A stretch of 64,000 bases of DNA from Phycisphaeraceae bacterium (GCA_020851735.1 JADZCD010000003.1:89707-153706); one strand, 5' to 3'; counted from the stretch's first letter, positions 53,520 through 62,778 are shown. Notes: generated by a model from the letters alone, not told the origin. Numbers and translations are program-made.

Positions 53520-54749
53520 TCAGGCTGAGGGAAGGTCCGAGGAGGCTTGCGGGCCTTGCGGACGGAACACCATCAGGCTGGCGGTGTGGGCGTGCAGAAA
53601 GGATTTGCCGCCGACGGAGCCGATTTCGCCGGCGGCGAAACAGCCGGCCAGGGGAATGTCGCCCAGGGCCTTGCGGACGAGGGAAGCGTCGGTGTCGGGC
53701 TCTTCAAACAGGCGGGTGCCGCGGCCGTTGCAGGAAAACAATAGGGCGCCGGCGGCCGGGCCGTGAAGTTTCTGCAGATCCAGCAGCAGTTGGAAGTCTT
53801 CCGCGGCGGTGCGGCGGTCGCGGACGTGCAGTTGGACGGTCTGGCCGACGCGGACCTGGGAATCGCCGATGGCGATGTAGCCGCGCTCGCGATCGACGCC
53901 GACGATGGCGCGGATGAGGAAATCGCCGCGTCCGAAGCGCGGCTTGTATTCGTCGATGACGCGGCCGATTAACAGGCCCTCGGATTGGATCAGCTTCTGA
54001 TCTTCTTCAGTGGTTTCGGAGGCGATTTCCTGGACCACCTCCAGGGCGTTGCGGCCGGCGAGCTGCTGGACGACGTGGCGCTGGGACTTGGTGATGACCA
54101 GGGGGCGGCCGATGGCGCGGCAACCCTGGCTGACGGTGGTGTGCACCGCCACGGGGCCGGAGATCGCCAGGCCGATGGCGCCTTCGCTGGTGACCTGGCC
54201 GCTGAGCATCAGGCGATTTTCGTTGGGCTGTTGCCCGCCGCTGGCCATGCCGCCGATGACGGGCACGTTGGGGAACGCCTGGTTAAAGAGGCTAAGCAAG
54301 CGGGCGATGGGCGTGCTGAAGGGGTCGGCCAGGAGCAACAGGGCGCTGATGGGTCCGTTGCCGACGCCGATCTGCTGGCGCAGGGAGTCGGGCTGATCGA
54401 GGACGGAGAGCCAGTCGATCTGGGCGTAGCGGAAAGGCTCTAAGTGAGCGTCGGGCAGGGAAGCGGCCAGCACGGAGATGCCAGGGCAGCGTTCGAGTTC
54501 CTTGCCGATGCCGATGACGCCCTCGGCGGTGACGGCCAGTTCGACGCGGGGATTGATCGTGGCGCTGAGGGTCTGGTGGATCAGGTCGAACTGGGCGCGA
54601 TGGTGCGAGGAGACAAAGGCGATAGCCAGGTCGACGGGGGCGGTTAACTGCCCCACGAGGGATTGGGTGATCTCGCGCAGGGCGTCAGTGGTGTTCTCGA
54701 GCGCGCTGACGGCGGAAGCGAAACGAAGCTCGGTAGCGGTTTGGGTCAT
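53520..54749 (-). CDS. FIST-domain signal transduction protein
   Basis: A 409-residue protein with the FIST N (VDLAIAFVSSHHRAQFDLIH, GCRAIGRPLVITKSQ) and FIST C domains (GALLFSCNGRGTRLFEEPDT, IPLAGCFAAGEIGSVGGKSF). FIST is a sensory module thought to bind small ligands such as amino acids. There is no attached kinase or output domain, so it would act as a stand-alone sensor. The ATG at 54749 (MTQTATELRF) fits the family better than the start at 54776. Confidence 0.88.
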   Translation of the reverse strand: MTQTATELRFASAVSALENTTDALREITQSLVGQLTAPVDLAIAFVSSHHRAQFDLIHQTLSATINPRVELAVTAEGVIGIGKELERCPGISVLAASLPDAHLEPFRYAQIDWLSVLDQPDSLRQQIGVGNGPISALLLLADPFSTPIARLLSLFNQAFPNVPVIGGMASGGQQPNENRLMLSGQVTSEGAIGLAISGPVAVHTTVSQGCRAIGRPLVITKSQRHVVQQLAGRNALEVVQEIASETTEEDQKLIQSEGLLIGRVIDEYKPRFGRGDFLIRAIVGVDRERGYIAIGDSQVRVGQTVQLHVRDRRTAAEDFQLLLDLQKLHGPAAGALLFSCNGRGTRLFEEPDTDASLVRKALGDIPLAGCFAAGEIGSVGGKSFLHAHTASLMVFRPQGPQASSDLPSA

Positions 54750-54862
54750 GGTGATCGGCGCTGCTTTCGAAAGCAATCATAGCCGCAGGAGGCGGAGCAA
54801 GTGACCGCGAGGCGTGGCCGGCGGTTTTTCGATTACCGCAACTCTATTCGATGGAACAGCTT

Positions 54863-55012
54863 AAGAGCCGTTCACAAAAAAACGATTAACCGCCATGACG
54901 CCAAGGACGCCAAGTTACGGAAAGTCATGAATCAACGGTTTTGTGGCCTGAAAAATATTCACCTTGGCTGTTTTCTTGGCGTTCTTGGCGACTTGGCGGT
55001 TCATTTTGTCAG
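54863..55012. mobile_element. MITE-like inverted-repeat element, copy 2
   Basis: Same AAGAGCCG start, AACCGCCATGACGCCAAG left arm, GTCATGAATCA centre and CTTGGCGACTTGGCGGTT right arm as the copy at 31201-31350; the two differ at scattered positions. It fills much of the divergent-looking gap between the FIST and galK genes. It codes for no protein. Confidence 0.82.
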
Positions 55013-55063
55013 GGGGTTCTAAGGAATTCGCGCTGGTTTGGATATTTGGCGATGGCCTGCGGG

Positions 55064-56248
55064 TTAGCGCAGAGGTATGGCGCGAGCGCCTTGGGCGGGG
55101 CGGGTGATGAAGGCGGTGGCGGTGATGGTGGTTTGTTTTTGGTAGCCCTGCAGCACGTGGTCGGCGATGGCCTTGGCTTGGTCGGCTTGGACCAGGCCGA
55201 CGGTGCAGCCGCCGAAGCCGCCGCCGGTCATGCGCGAACCGAATACCCCGCCGGCTGAGCCGATCCGGGCGGCCAGGTCGACGAGGATGTCCAGCTCCAC
55301 GCAGCTGACTTCGTAGTCATCGCGCAGGGCGGCGTGGCTGGCGTACATCAAGGCGCCAAAGCCGGCCCAGTCGCCATTTTCCAGACATTGGGCGCCCTTG
55401 GTGGTTCGTTCGATCTCGCCGATGACGTGGCGGGCGCGGCGGAAGACGACCGGATCGAGCTGGGCGGCGTTTTGTTGCAGTTGGGCCAAGGTGGCGTCGC
55501 GCAAGGCGCGCACGCCCAGGGCGGCGGCGGCGGCTTCGCATTGTTTGCGGCGCTGGGCGTATTCCCCGCCGGTGAGTTCGTGCTTGACGTTGCTGTTGAT
55601 AATCAGCACGGCGACGGAAGGGTCGGCCATGGGGACCAGGCGGGTTTGCAGGGAGCGGCAATCCAAGAGCAGGGCGCTGCCGGCCTGGCCCATGACGGAA
55701 ATGGATTGGTCCATGATGCCGCAGGGGACACCGGCGTAGACGTGCTCGGCTTTCTGGCAGAGCAGGGCTTTTTGGGCCGGGGCGAGGGTTTTGCCGGCCA
55801 GCTGTTCGAGCAAGGTGGCGGTGGCGACCTCGAGCGCGGCGCTACTGGACAGGCCGCTGCCGACGGGTACGGTCGAGTCGATCACGGCGTTAAAACCACC
55901 AGGAAGAGTGAACCCAGCGCGGAGGCAGCCGTCGACGACGCCGCGGACGTAGTTGGACCAGCTTGGCTGGCCGGGGGGTATGCCGGGCTGGGCTGGGAAC
56001 TCAGCTTGGCCGTCCAGTTGGGTGCTGACGAGGCGGATGCGTGGCTCGGAGGCGGGGGCGGCGACGATCAGGGTCTGGCGTTCGATGGCCATGGGCAGGA
56101 CAAAGCCGTCGTTGTAGTCGGTGTGTTCGCCGATCAGATTGACGCGGCCGGGGGCGGCGGCGGCGAGGGTGGGGCGGCGGCTGAAGCGCTGTTGGAAAAG
56201 GGCAACCGCCCTTTGAATCTGGGCGGCAAGATCAACGTCCTGGGTCAT
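55064..56248 (-). CDS. galK: Galactokinase
   Basis: Phosphorylates alpha-D-galactose at C1 in the Leloir pathway. The GHMP kinase signatures are present: GRVNLIGEHTDYNDGFVLPM (galactokinase motif), PVGSGLSSSAALEVATA (ATP loop) and GSRMTGGGFGGCTVGL near the C-terminus. The protein has 394 residues, normal for GalK. The start ATG 56248 follows GGAGGTAAGT. No galT, galE or galM is adjacent. Confidence 0.95.
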   Translation of the reverse strand: MTQDVDLAAQIQRAVALFQQRFSRRPTLAAAAPGRVNLIGEHTDYNDGFVLPMAIERQTLIVAAPASEPRIRLVSTQLDGQAEFPAQPGIPPGQPSWSNYVRGVVDGCLRAGFTLPGGFNAVIDSTVPVGSGLSSSAALEVATATLLEQLAGKTLAPAQKALLCQKAEHVYAGVPCGIMDQSISVMGQAGSALLLDCRSLQTRLVPMADPSVAVLIINSNVKHELTGGEYAQRRKQCEAAAAALGVRALRDATLAQLQQNAAQLDPVVFRRARHVIGEIERTTKGAQCLENGDWAGFGALMYASHAALRDDYEVSCVELDILVDLAARIGSAGGVFGSRMTGGGFGGCTVGLVQADQAKAIADHVLQGYQKQTTITATAFITRPAQGARAIPLR

Positions 56249-56427
56249 ACTTACCTCCATGGCGAGGGGGGATGATACCCGTTTCCTAGGGGCTGGAAAA
56301 AACGGAGAATACGGTTTGATCGCTGTGATCGGCGTGCGGATACGGCGTCAAAAACGGTCTGTTGTGTTGCTTTCGCCCGCCGGGACGGCTAAACTCGCCG
56401 CCGTTTGGAGACCTTTAAGGATAGAGA

Positions 56428-56853
56428 GTGCGTTTTGAACTGATTGATCGCGTTCTGGAACGGCAACCGGACCGGCTGGTGGCAGTCAAAAGTGTGACTG
56501 CGGCTGAAGAGTATCTGGCGGACCACTTCCCGGGTTTTCCCGTATTGCCCGGGGTCATGATGCTCGAAGCCCTGGTTCAGGCCGGCCGACTGCTGGCTGA
56601 GGGACAGGACGAGCAGGCGGTTTCGGGGCGAAAAGGTTCAAGCCACCGCTGGGTGTTGACCGAGGCGAAGAACGTTCGCTATGGGAATATGGTCAGGCCC
56701 GGCCAGAGTTTATGGATTGAAGTGACGGTCCGAAATCGTCAGGCCGACCAGTTGGAACTGGCCGGCCTAGGAAAGGTGGAAGATCAGGTGGCCGTGCAAG
56801 GCCGCTTCACCCTTTGTGCCCTCGCGAATGAACCGGCAGGACAGGACGTCTAG
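56428..56853 (+). CDS. FabZ-like hotdog dehydratase (first of pair)
   Basis: A 141-residue hotdog protein with HFPGFPVLPGVMMLEALVQAG, the FabZ/FabA active-site helix with His and Glu. FabZ dehydrates 3-hydroxyacyl-ACP. Start is GTG 56428 after AAGGATAGAG. The C-terminal half is shorter and more variable than FabZ. It is followed by an acyl carrier protein gene and a second hotdog gene, forming a three-gene unit. Confidence 0.82.
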   Translation: MRFELIDRVLERQPDRLVAVKSVTAAEEYLADHFPGFPVLPGVMMLEALVQAGRLLAEGQDEQAVSGRKGSSHRWVLTEAKNVRYGNMVRPGQSLWIEVTVRNRQADQLELAGLGKVEDQVAVQGRFTLCALANEPAGQDV

Positions 56854-56884
56854 CCCGAAAGAAGATGCAACGGAGATCGCCCCT

Positions 56885-57277
56885 ATGCCAATCACTCAGG
56901 AAGAAGTATTCAGTAAGGTTCAGACGGTGCTGGTCGATGCGTTAGGCGTCGACGAGGAGGAAGTGGTGCCGACCGCCAAGCTGGTGGCGGACCTGGGGGC
57001 GGAGTCGATCGACTTCCTGGACATCGTCTTCCGTCTGGAGAAGGCGTTCGGGATCAAGATCGACCAGAACGAGCTGTTTCCCGAAGCGCTGCTGAACGAT
57101 CCGCAATACGTGGTGGAAGGCAAGGTGACGGACAGCGGCATGACGGAATTGCGCCGCCGGTTGCCGCACCTGGAATTCGGGGACTTTGAGAAGTCGCGGG
57201 CGGTCAGCGCTTTCTCGAACCTGTTCACGGTGGACGCGATCGTCAAGTTCGTCAACGACAAACTCGCGAAGCAATAA
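56885..57277 (+). CDS. Acyl carrier protein with long C-terminal insert
   Basis: A 130-residue ACP. The phosphopantetheine attachment Ser is in DLGAESIDFLDIVFRLE (about residue 41; ESI replaces the usual DSL). The final 10-15 residues (FTVDAIVKFVNDKLAKQ) are typical of ACP helix IV. Between them lie about 45 residues (VVEGKVTDSGMTELRRRLPH and onward) not found in ordinary 75-80-residue ACPs, so the carrier is enlarged. I place the start at ATG 56885. It lies between two hotdog genes. Confidence 0.85.
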   Translation: MPITQEEVFSKVQTVLVDALGVDEEEVVPTAKLVADLGAESIDFLDIVFRLEKAFGIKIDQNELFPEALLNDPQYVVEGKVTDSGMTELRRRLPHLEFGDFEKSRAVSAFSNLFTVDAIVKFVNDKLAKQ

Positions 57278-57282
57278 GCCCC

Positions 57283-57795
57283 ATGCGCTGGATCTGGATT
57301 GACCGGATCGTGGAGTTGGATCGCGGCCGCCGTTGCGTGGCTCTTAAGAACGTTTCCCTGGCCGAGGACGTCCTGCACGATCATTTTTCCGCGCGGGACG
57401 GGCGTGGGCCGTGGCCGGTGTTTCCGCAGACGCTGATCATCGAAGGCATGGCCCAGACGGCGGGCATTCTGGTGGGGCACGCGCGGGATTTTAAGGAAAA
57501 AGTGATTCTGGCCAAGATCGGTCTGGCCCGCTTTACCGCTTTGGCGCGGCCGGGGTTCACGTTGCGGTACACGGCGGTGCTCGAGCGCATTGACGAAAGC
57601 GGGGCGGCCACGGGGGGCGAGGTGGAATTGATCGATCCGGGCACGGGGGCGGTTAAGCCTCTGGCCAAGATCGATCTGTTATACAGTCACATAGATCAGA
57701 ATCGCGCGGGGTTGCAGTTTCCCGAGCATAACTTTGTCTTTACCGGCCAATTGATGGAAATGTTGCGGCAAAGCGGGTTGCCCGCGCCGGGTTGA
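57283..57795 (+). CDS. FabZ-like hotdog dehydratase (second of pair)
   Basis: A 170-residue hotdog protein: HDHFSARDGRGPWPVFPQTLIIEGMAQTAG (cited in part) holds the His and Glu of FabZ, with AKIGLARFTALARPG and LIDPGTG. It starts six bases after the ACP gene ends. Together the three genes look like a small acyl-modification unit; no ketosynthase or reductase is nearby. Confidence 0.82.
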   Translation: MRWIWIDRIVELDRGRRCVALKNVSLAEDVLHDHFSARDGRGPWPVFPQTLIIEGMAQTAGILVGHARDFKEKVILAKIGLARFTALARPGFTLRYTAVLERIDESGAATGGEVELIDPGTGAVKPLAKIDLLYSHIDQNRAGLQFPEHNFVFTGQLMEMLRQSGLPAPG

Positions 57796-57822
57796 GCGAA
57801 CGCCATCTCCGCGGAGGGTCCG

Positions 57823-58860
57823 ATGGAATCGGTCCGCATCCACCGCTTGTTGCGCCTTTTCACGCTGCTGCAGAGCAGCCGGGCGCGTGGCGCCAAGGAG
57901 CTGACCGCGGAGCTGGGCGTGAGCCGGCGGACGCTGTTTCGGGATTTAAAAGCGCTGCAGGCGGCGGGCATTCCGTGTTTTCACGATCCCCAGCGCGGCT
58001 ACCGGATCGCCCAGAGTTTTTTTCTGCCGCCGATCAGCCTCAACGTGGCGGAAACGTTGAGCCTGTTGCTGCTGGCGCAGACGGCGCGGACGGGGCCGCT
58101 GCGGGCTTCGGCGCTTTCGGCCATCAACAAGCTGATCACCTCCGTGCCCGAGCCGATCCGTTCGACTTGCGCCCAGATGACGGCGCAGGTTTCGGTGAAC
58201 GTCGGCCCGCAATCGGTGGCGCCGGTGGCGGTGGATCACTATCACCTGCTGCAGCGGTGCATCGATGAGCGGCGAGCTTGCCGGCTGAGTTATTTCAGTG
58301 CCAACGACCAGCAGACGCTGGCCTGCGAGCTGGAGCCTTACGCGCTGCACTTTTCGGCGGTGGCGTGGTATGTGCTGGGCCGGACTGATCTGCACGGGGA
58401 AGTGCGGATATTCCACTTAGGCCGGATCAAGTCTTTGGAGCCTGCCGACCGCCTGTTTGAGCGCCCGCGGGATTTTTCGGTGGCGCAGAAGATCGGGCAG
58501 GCGTGGCGGATGATCCCCGAAGGCAAGATGTATCACGTGGAGCTGGAGTTTTCCGCCCGGGTGGCGTCCAATGTCACGGAAATCCGCTGGCACGCCTCGC
58601 AGCGTCAGCGCCTGTTGCCCGACGGGCGCTGCCTGATGGAATTTGACGTGGACGGGTTGGGTGAGATCGCCTGGTGGATCTGCGGGTATGCCGACCAGTG
58701 CGTGGTGCGCAAGCCGGCGGCCCTGCGGCAGAGGATCCGGGGGATGCTGGCGTCGGCGTTGGGGGCATATGAATCGGATCGGCGTCTGACGGCGCTGTTG
58801 GCGGGGATGGCAGGGTCGGTTCTGGCGCAAGGCAAGGCCCGGGGTGGCGAAGAGCTGTGA
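57823..58860 (+). CDS. HTH-WYL domain transcriptional regulator
   Basis: A 345-residue DeoR/YafY-type regulator. The N-terminal helix-turn-helix is SRARGAKELTAELGVSRRTLFRDLKAL, then a linker, then a WYL domain (AVAWYVLGRTDLHGEVRIFHLGRIKSL, cited in part) and a C-terminal extension. WYL domains bind nucleic-acid ligands and regulate defence or metabolic genes. It follows the hotdog-ACP-hotdog unit after 27 bp and may regulate it; that is an inference from spacing. Confidence 0.9.
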   Translation: MESVRIHRLLRLFTLLQSSRARGAKELTAELGVSRRTLFRDLKALQAAGIPCFHDPQRGYRIAQSFFLPPISLNVAETLSLLLLAQTARTGPLRASALSAINKLITSVPEPIRSTCAQMTAQVSVNVGPQSVAPVAVDHYHLLQRCIDERRACRLSYFSANDQQTLACELEPYALHFSAVAWYVLGRTDLHGEVRIFHLGRIKSLEPADRLFERPRDFSVAQKIGQAWRMIPEGKMYHVELEFSARVASNVTEIRWHASQRQRLLPDGRCLMEFDVDGLGEIAWWICGYADQCVVRKPAALRQRIRGMLASALGAYESDRRLTALLAGMAGSVLAQGKARGGEEL

Positions 58861-58989
58861 GTGGGGTTGAGGCAGGGCGGGGCGTGGGAAAAGGGGGGAT
58901 CGAACGTCTGACGCGGGTGCCGGCGGATACAAGTAATACGGATGGGGGCCATCGCGCAAGCGAAAGAGCTCTCGCTTCCGCGAGCGGGA

Positions 58990-59016
58990 CCCGGCCGACG
59001 GAGCGGCCGGGCTTTT
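58990..59016 (+). terminator. Intrinsic terminator after the WYL gene
   Basis: CCCGGCC/GGCCGGG (58990-58996 with 59005-59011) is followed by CTTTTGTCTTT. An AAGCGA/TCGCTT hairpin lies just upstream (about 58958-58978). Confidence 0.75.
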
Positions 59017-59072
59017 GTCTTTGGACCTGCGGTCATCTCACAATGCGTATAAGATGGCTTATTAAGGGGCAG

Positions 59073-59130
59073 GCGGAACCCCCGGGAACCCCCCGGGAAC
59101 CCCCCGGAAGCCCCGAAACCCCCGGAACGG
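59073..59130. repeat. CCCCCGGAA-type array upstream of the ABC ATPase
   Basis: Degenerate units GGAACCCCC, GGGAACCCCCC, GGGAACCCCCC, GGAAGCCCC, GAAACCCCC lie 61-118 bp upstream of the ATG. The rest of the 330-bp gap 58861-59190 contains only the terminator region listed above. Confidence 0.7.
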
Positions 59131-59190
59131 GGAGAGGAGCCCGGGGGCGCCACCCACAACGGGGCGTGGCATCCAGGCGGGAAACCAGAG

Positions 59191-59892
59191 ATGGCGGAAA
59201 CCAACGGCATGGTGGCGGAGTTTCGCGGGGTGGAGAAGGAATATCGTCCGCACGCGGCGGCGCCGGCGGTGCAGGCGCTGCGGGGGGTGGACCTGGCGAT
59301 TCCGCGTGGGCAGTACGTGGCGATCATGGGGCCTTCGGGCAGCGGCAAGAGCACGATGATGAACATCTTCGGCTGCCTGGATCGACCCACGGGGGGGCAG
59401 TATTTTCTGGCGGGGCGTGATACGCGGGAATTAAGCGATGATGATTTAAGCGCCGTGCGCGGGCGGCACGTGGGTTTTGTGTTCCAGGCGTTTAACCTGA
59501 TTCCGCAATTAACGGTGGCCAAGAACGTGGAAGTGCCGTTGTTTTATCAGGGACTGCATCATCGGCGGCGGCGCGAGCTGGCGTATGAAGCGATCGCCCG
59601 GGTGGACATGACGGATCGGGCGGAGCACCGGCCCAGCCAGTTGTCCGGCGGGCAGATGCAGCGGGCGGCCATCGCCCGGGCGCTGGTGGGATCGCCGAGC
59701 CTGATTCTGGCGGACGAACCGACGGGGAATCTGGATTCGGCCACGGGCAAGACGATTTTGGACATGTTCGACGGGCTGCACGCCCAGGGGCTGACGATCG
59801 TGATCGTCACGCATGACGAAATCGTGGCCCGGCGCTGCCAGCGGGTGGTGCGTTTGCGTGACGGCCTGATCGACCGTGACGAATACCATTAA
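59191..59892 (+). CDS. ABC transporter ATP-binding protein (MacB/LolD type)
   Basis: A 233-residue ATPase with Walker A GPSGSGKST, the Q-loop FVFQAFNLIPQLTVAKNV, signature LSGGQMQRAAIARAL, Walker B LILADEPTGNLDS and switch His in VIVTHD. This profile is the MacB/LolD/YknY class that works with FtsX-like permeases in lipoprotein release or export of peptides and macrolides. No permease gene follows: the next gene is convergent. So the partner must be elsewhere. Confidence 0.92.
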   Translation: MAETNGMVAEFRGVEKEYRPHAAAPAVQALRGVDLAIPRGQYVAIMGPSGSGKSTMMNIFGCLDRPTGGQYFLAGRDTRELSDDDLSAVRGRHVGFVFQAFNLIPQLTVAKNVEVPLFYQGLHHRRRRELAYEAIARVDMTDRAEHRPSQLSGGQMQRAAIARALVGSPSLILADEPTGNLDSATGKTILDMFDGLHAQGLTIVIVTHDEIVARRCQRVVRLRDGLIDRDEYH

Positions 59893-59911
59893 ATGCAGCG
59901 GTGCTGGCCGG

Positions 59912-61420
59912 CTAGGCGGCGGTGGGCGAAGGGGCTGGCTGACGGGGCTTGGGGGCGAAGATGCGCACACAGTTGCGTCCGGCGGCCTTGGCGGCGTAGA
60001 CAGCCTGATCGGCGGCCTTGATGAATTGTTCGGGGTTGGTGAACCCCTCGGCTTCGGCGGTGGCGACGCCAGCGCTGACGGTGACCTGCAGGGTTTGTCC
60101 GGGGTTGCCGGGGAAGGGTCGTTTGGCGATCTGGCAGCGGGTTTGTTCCGCCCAGCGGGTGGCGTTGGGGCGATCCAGGCCCGGCAGCACGACGACGAAT
60201 TCCTCGCCGCCGTAGCGGGCGACCAGGGCGGCGGGCGGGGCGGCTTGACGCAAGGCGGCGGCCAGCTCGGCCAGCACGCGGTCGCCGATCTGATGCCCGT
60301 GGGTGTCGTTGAAGGACTTGAAGTGGTCGGTGTCCATGATCACCAGGCTCAGCGGTTCGCCGGTGGCGTCCAGGTCGTCAAACTGCTCTTTAAGGAACTC
60401 GTTGAACATGCGCCGGTTGGCCACGCCGGTTAAGGCGTCGGTGCTGGCCATCTGGGCGAGCTTGCGATTGCGCTCTTCGAGTTCCACGGACTGGCGCTGC
60501 TGTTTGAGGCTGATCTGGGTGAGGGTTTCGTTGGCCCGGGTCATGATGGCCGAGGCCGAGCTGAAATCGCCGGTGGGCACGTCGAAGAGGCGCTTAAGTT
60601 CGACGGTGTTGTTGTGGATGGCCTGCAGGAGCGGCTGGGCGTAGGACTCGGGCAGGTTGAACCAGCGGTTGGACAGCTGCAGATAGCGGTGGACCATGCG
60701 TTCGGTGTCGTCGCCGATGAGGATTTCGGCCGAGACGTTGCCGAGGGTGACGCAGCGCACCAGGGCCTGCAATTCCGGGGGGGCGGCGCTGGGGGTTTCG
60801 TGAAAGCGGATGGGGGCGAGCAGGATGGTGGGGATGTGCCAGGCCTTGCCGAGGGCTTCGCCCACTTCGGTGTGGTCCAGCTGGAGTTGTTCGCGTTCGA
60901 GCTTGAGGAGCTGGCGATGATTGCCGTGGGCTTCGAGCGCCAGGCGGCGATACTCGCGGCCGAGGGTCTGATCCAGGGCGAGCATGCCCAGGTCCTGGAG
61001 CAAGGCGCCCAGGAAGGCTTCCTGCTCATGGATCAGCTCGATTTTTTTGGCCAGCACGCGGGCGGCGGCGGCGGCGTATAGGCTGCGCTTCCAGAATGTC
61101 AGGTGGTCAAAGCCCTCTTCGGCGGTGGCCTGGAGGTTGCTGACGAGGCTGAAGCCCAAGGCCAGGGTTTTGACGCTGTTTAAGCCCAGAATGACCAGGG
61201 CGTGGTCGATGGAGCTGATGCTGGTGGTCTGGCCATAGAAGCTGGAATTGACCGTCTTAAGTATCTTGCTGGACAGGGCGGGATCGTGGCTGATGGTCTG
61301 GGCGATTTGCCGGACCGTCACGTCGTCGCGCTGCACCAGTTCGATGACTTCCACAGCGATCGTCGGCAGGCTTGGCAGCCTGGGCGAGCAGAGTATGCGA
61401 TCGAGCAATTCTTGGTTCAT
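59912..61420 (-). CDS. HDOD-GGDEF signalling protein
   Basis: A 502-residue regulator. Residues 1-210 form an HDOD domain (LPSLPTIAVEVIELVQRDD, ISHDPALSSKILKTVNSSFYG, HALVILGLNSVKTLALGFSL), a degenerate HD fold used as a protein-interaction module. The C-terminal part is a diguanylate cyclase with LGF..DTDHFKSFNDTHGHQIGDRV and RYGGEEFVVVLPGL: the GGEEF is intact, so c-di-GMP synthesis is expected. The ATG at 61420 is chosen. The 400-bp gap upstream (61436-61837) carries no gene. Confidence 0.93.
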   Translation of the reverse strand: MNQELLDRILCSPRLPSLPTIAVEVIELVQRDDVTVRQIAQTISHDPALSSKILKTVNSSFYGQTTSISSIDHALVILGLNSVKTLALGFSLVSNLQATAEEGFDHLTFWKRSLYAAAAARVLAKKIELIHEQEAFLGALLQDLGMLALDQTLGREYRRLALEAHGNHRQLLKLEREQLQLDHTEVGEALGKAWHIPTILLAPIRFHETPSAAPPELQALVRCVTLGNVSAEILIGDDTERMVHRYLQLSNRWFNLPESYAQPLLQAIHNNTVELKRLFDVPTGDFSSASAIMTRANETLTQISLKQQRQSVELEERNRKLAQMASTDALTGVANRRMFNEFLKEQFDDLDATGEPLSLVIMDTDHFKSFNDTHGHQIGDRVLAELAAALRQAAPPAALVARYGGEEFVVVLPGLDRPNATRWAEQTRCQIAKRPFPGNPGQTLQVTVSAGVATAEAEGFTNPEQFIKAADQAVYAAKAAGRNCVRIFAPKPRQPAPSPTAA

Positions 61421-61525
61421 CCCCTCAGCTCGCAACTAGCCCGGAAGCGCGCGGATGCAGCCATATCGTGGTGGACACAGGGAGTCAGCCTACGTTGAAA
61501 AGGATCGACTGTTTGGCTGGCGGTC

Positions 61526-61556
61526 TTGACCAAAAGCGACCTCGTACTGTTATAGA
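61526..61556 (+). promoter_or_regulatory. Possible promoter in divergent gap
   Basis: TTGACC (61526-61531) and TATAGA (61551-61556), with TG one base upstream of the -10 (extended -10), are separated by 19 bp. This would give a leader of about 275 nt before the isomerase gene. I see nothing else defensible in 61436-61837. Confidence 0.35.
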
Positions 61557-61837
61557 ATGGCAATTTTCCTGCAACCAACGAATATTCCTTTCCAAACCCT
61601 TGCCGTTGTCTGCCTTTTCGCTTTGCGGATTGCGCACGGAGCGTTAAGGAAGGGTCAAAAAACAGTCTTAGGAAGATCGGACCGGCTTGGACTGAATTGG
61701 GTCTAAAACCAGGAAAAAGGATTCATAGGATTGAAACGAGTTCTGATTTGCAGGGCTAGGCAAGCTGCGTAGACTGGCCGCCTGCGCGGGGGCTTGTTCT
61801 AGAGCGCTGACGATGGCTTTTACATGGAGTTTTTCAC

Positions 61838-62713
61838 ATGGCACGCACACGAACGGGTTCGTTTCCGATCGGGTTTCGGCGCGGGTGGAGCGATTGGCAG
61901 CGATCGCTGCCGGGGTTGATTGAATTCGCCAGGAAGAACGACTTTGAAGCCATCGACGTGGGGCCGATGGGGGAAGAGGAGTTAAAGACGATTCCCGCGG
62001 CGGGCTTGAAGATCGGATCGGTGGACCTGACCCAGTGGACGGATTTGTTTTCGCCGGATGCCGGCAAGCGCCGGGCGGCGGTGGAAGCCAACGCGCAGCT
62101 GGTCAAGATGGCGGTGAAGCTGGGGGTCAAGGCGTTTTTCTGCGTGATTATTCCGGAGGACGCCAAGAAGCCGCGGCAGGAGAATTTCGACCTGGCGGTG
62201 GACAGCTTCAGCCGGCTGACGACGGCGCTGGCGGGGACGGGGGCGAAGATCGTGCTGGAAGGTTGGCCCGGCAATGGGGCGAACTTGGCGTGCACGCCGG
62301 CGGACTATCGGGCGGTGCTCAAAGCGGTGGGCGGCGACGTGCTGGGGGTGAATTTCGATCCGTCGCATCTGATTCGGATGGGCATCGACCCGGTGCGCTT
62401 CGTGGCGGAATTCGCGCCTAAGGTGTATCACGTGCACGGCAAGGACACGGAGATACTCGAGGACGAGCTTTACGAGCACGGCAATTATCAGCCGGCGACG
62501 TTCGCCAAGGGGCACGGCTTTGGCGGCCAGCACTGGCGCTATACGCTGCCGGGGCACGGCTGCGCCCGCTGGACGAAGATGTTTTCGATCCTCAAGGACG
62601 CGGGGTACAAGGGGTATGTCAGCATCGAGCTGGAGGACGAGAACTTCAACGGCAGCGAAGAAGGGGAGAAGCGCGGGCTGATCGCGTCGCGCGATTATCT
62701 GGCCAGCGTGTGA
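61838..62713 (+). CDS. Sugar phosphate isomerase/epimerase-like TIM barrel
   Basis: A 291-residue xylose isomerase-like TIM-barrel protein. Metal-site features are VLEGWPGNG, LGVNFDPSHLIRMGIDPVRF, VYHVHGKDTEI and GYKGYVSIELEDEN, carrying Glu, Asp and His ligands in the expected order. Members isomerise or epimerise sugars or inositol derivatives, so the substrate is open. GGAG lies ten bases before the ATG. No signal peptide is apparent. Confidence 0.88.
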   Translation: MARTRTGSFPIGFRRGWSDWQRSLPGLIEFARKNDFEAIDVGPMGEEELKTIPAAGLKIGSVDLTQWTDLFSPDAGKRRAAVEANAQLVKMAVKLGVKAFFCVIIPEDAKKPRQENFDLAVDSFSRLTTALAGTGAKIVLEGWPGNGANLACTPADYRAVLKAVGGDVLGVNFDPSHLIRMGIDPVRFVAEFAPKVYHVHGKDTEILEDELYEHGNYQPATFAKGHGFGGQHWRYTLPGHGCARWTKMFSILKDAGYKGYVSIELEDENFNGSEEGEKRGLIASRDYLASV

Positions 62714-62778
62714 TGGGCGGAGGCCACGGGTAAGCGACGACCCAAAGACAATTCACCACGGAGCGGCTGTGTTGAATG

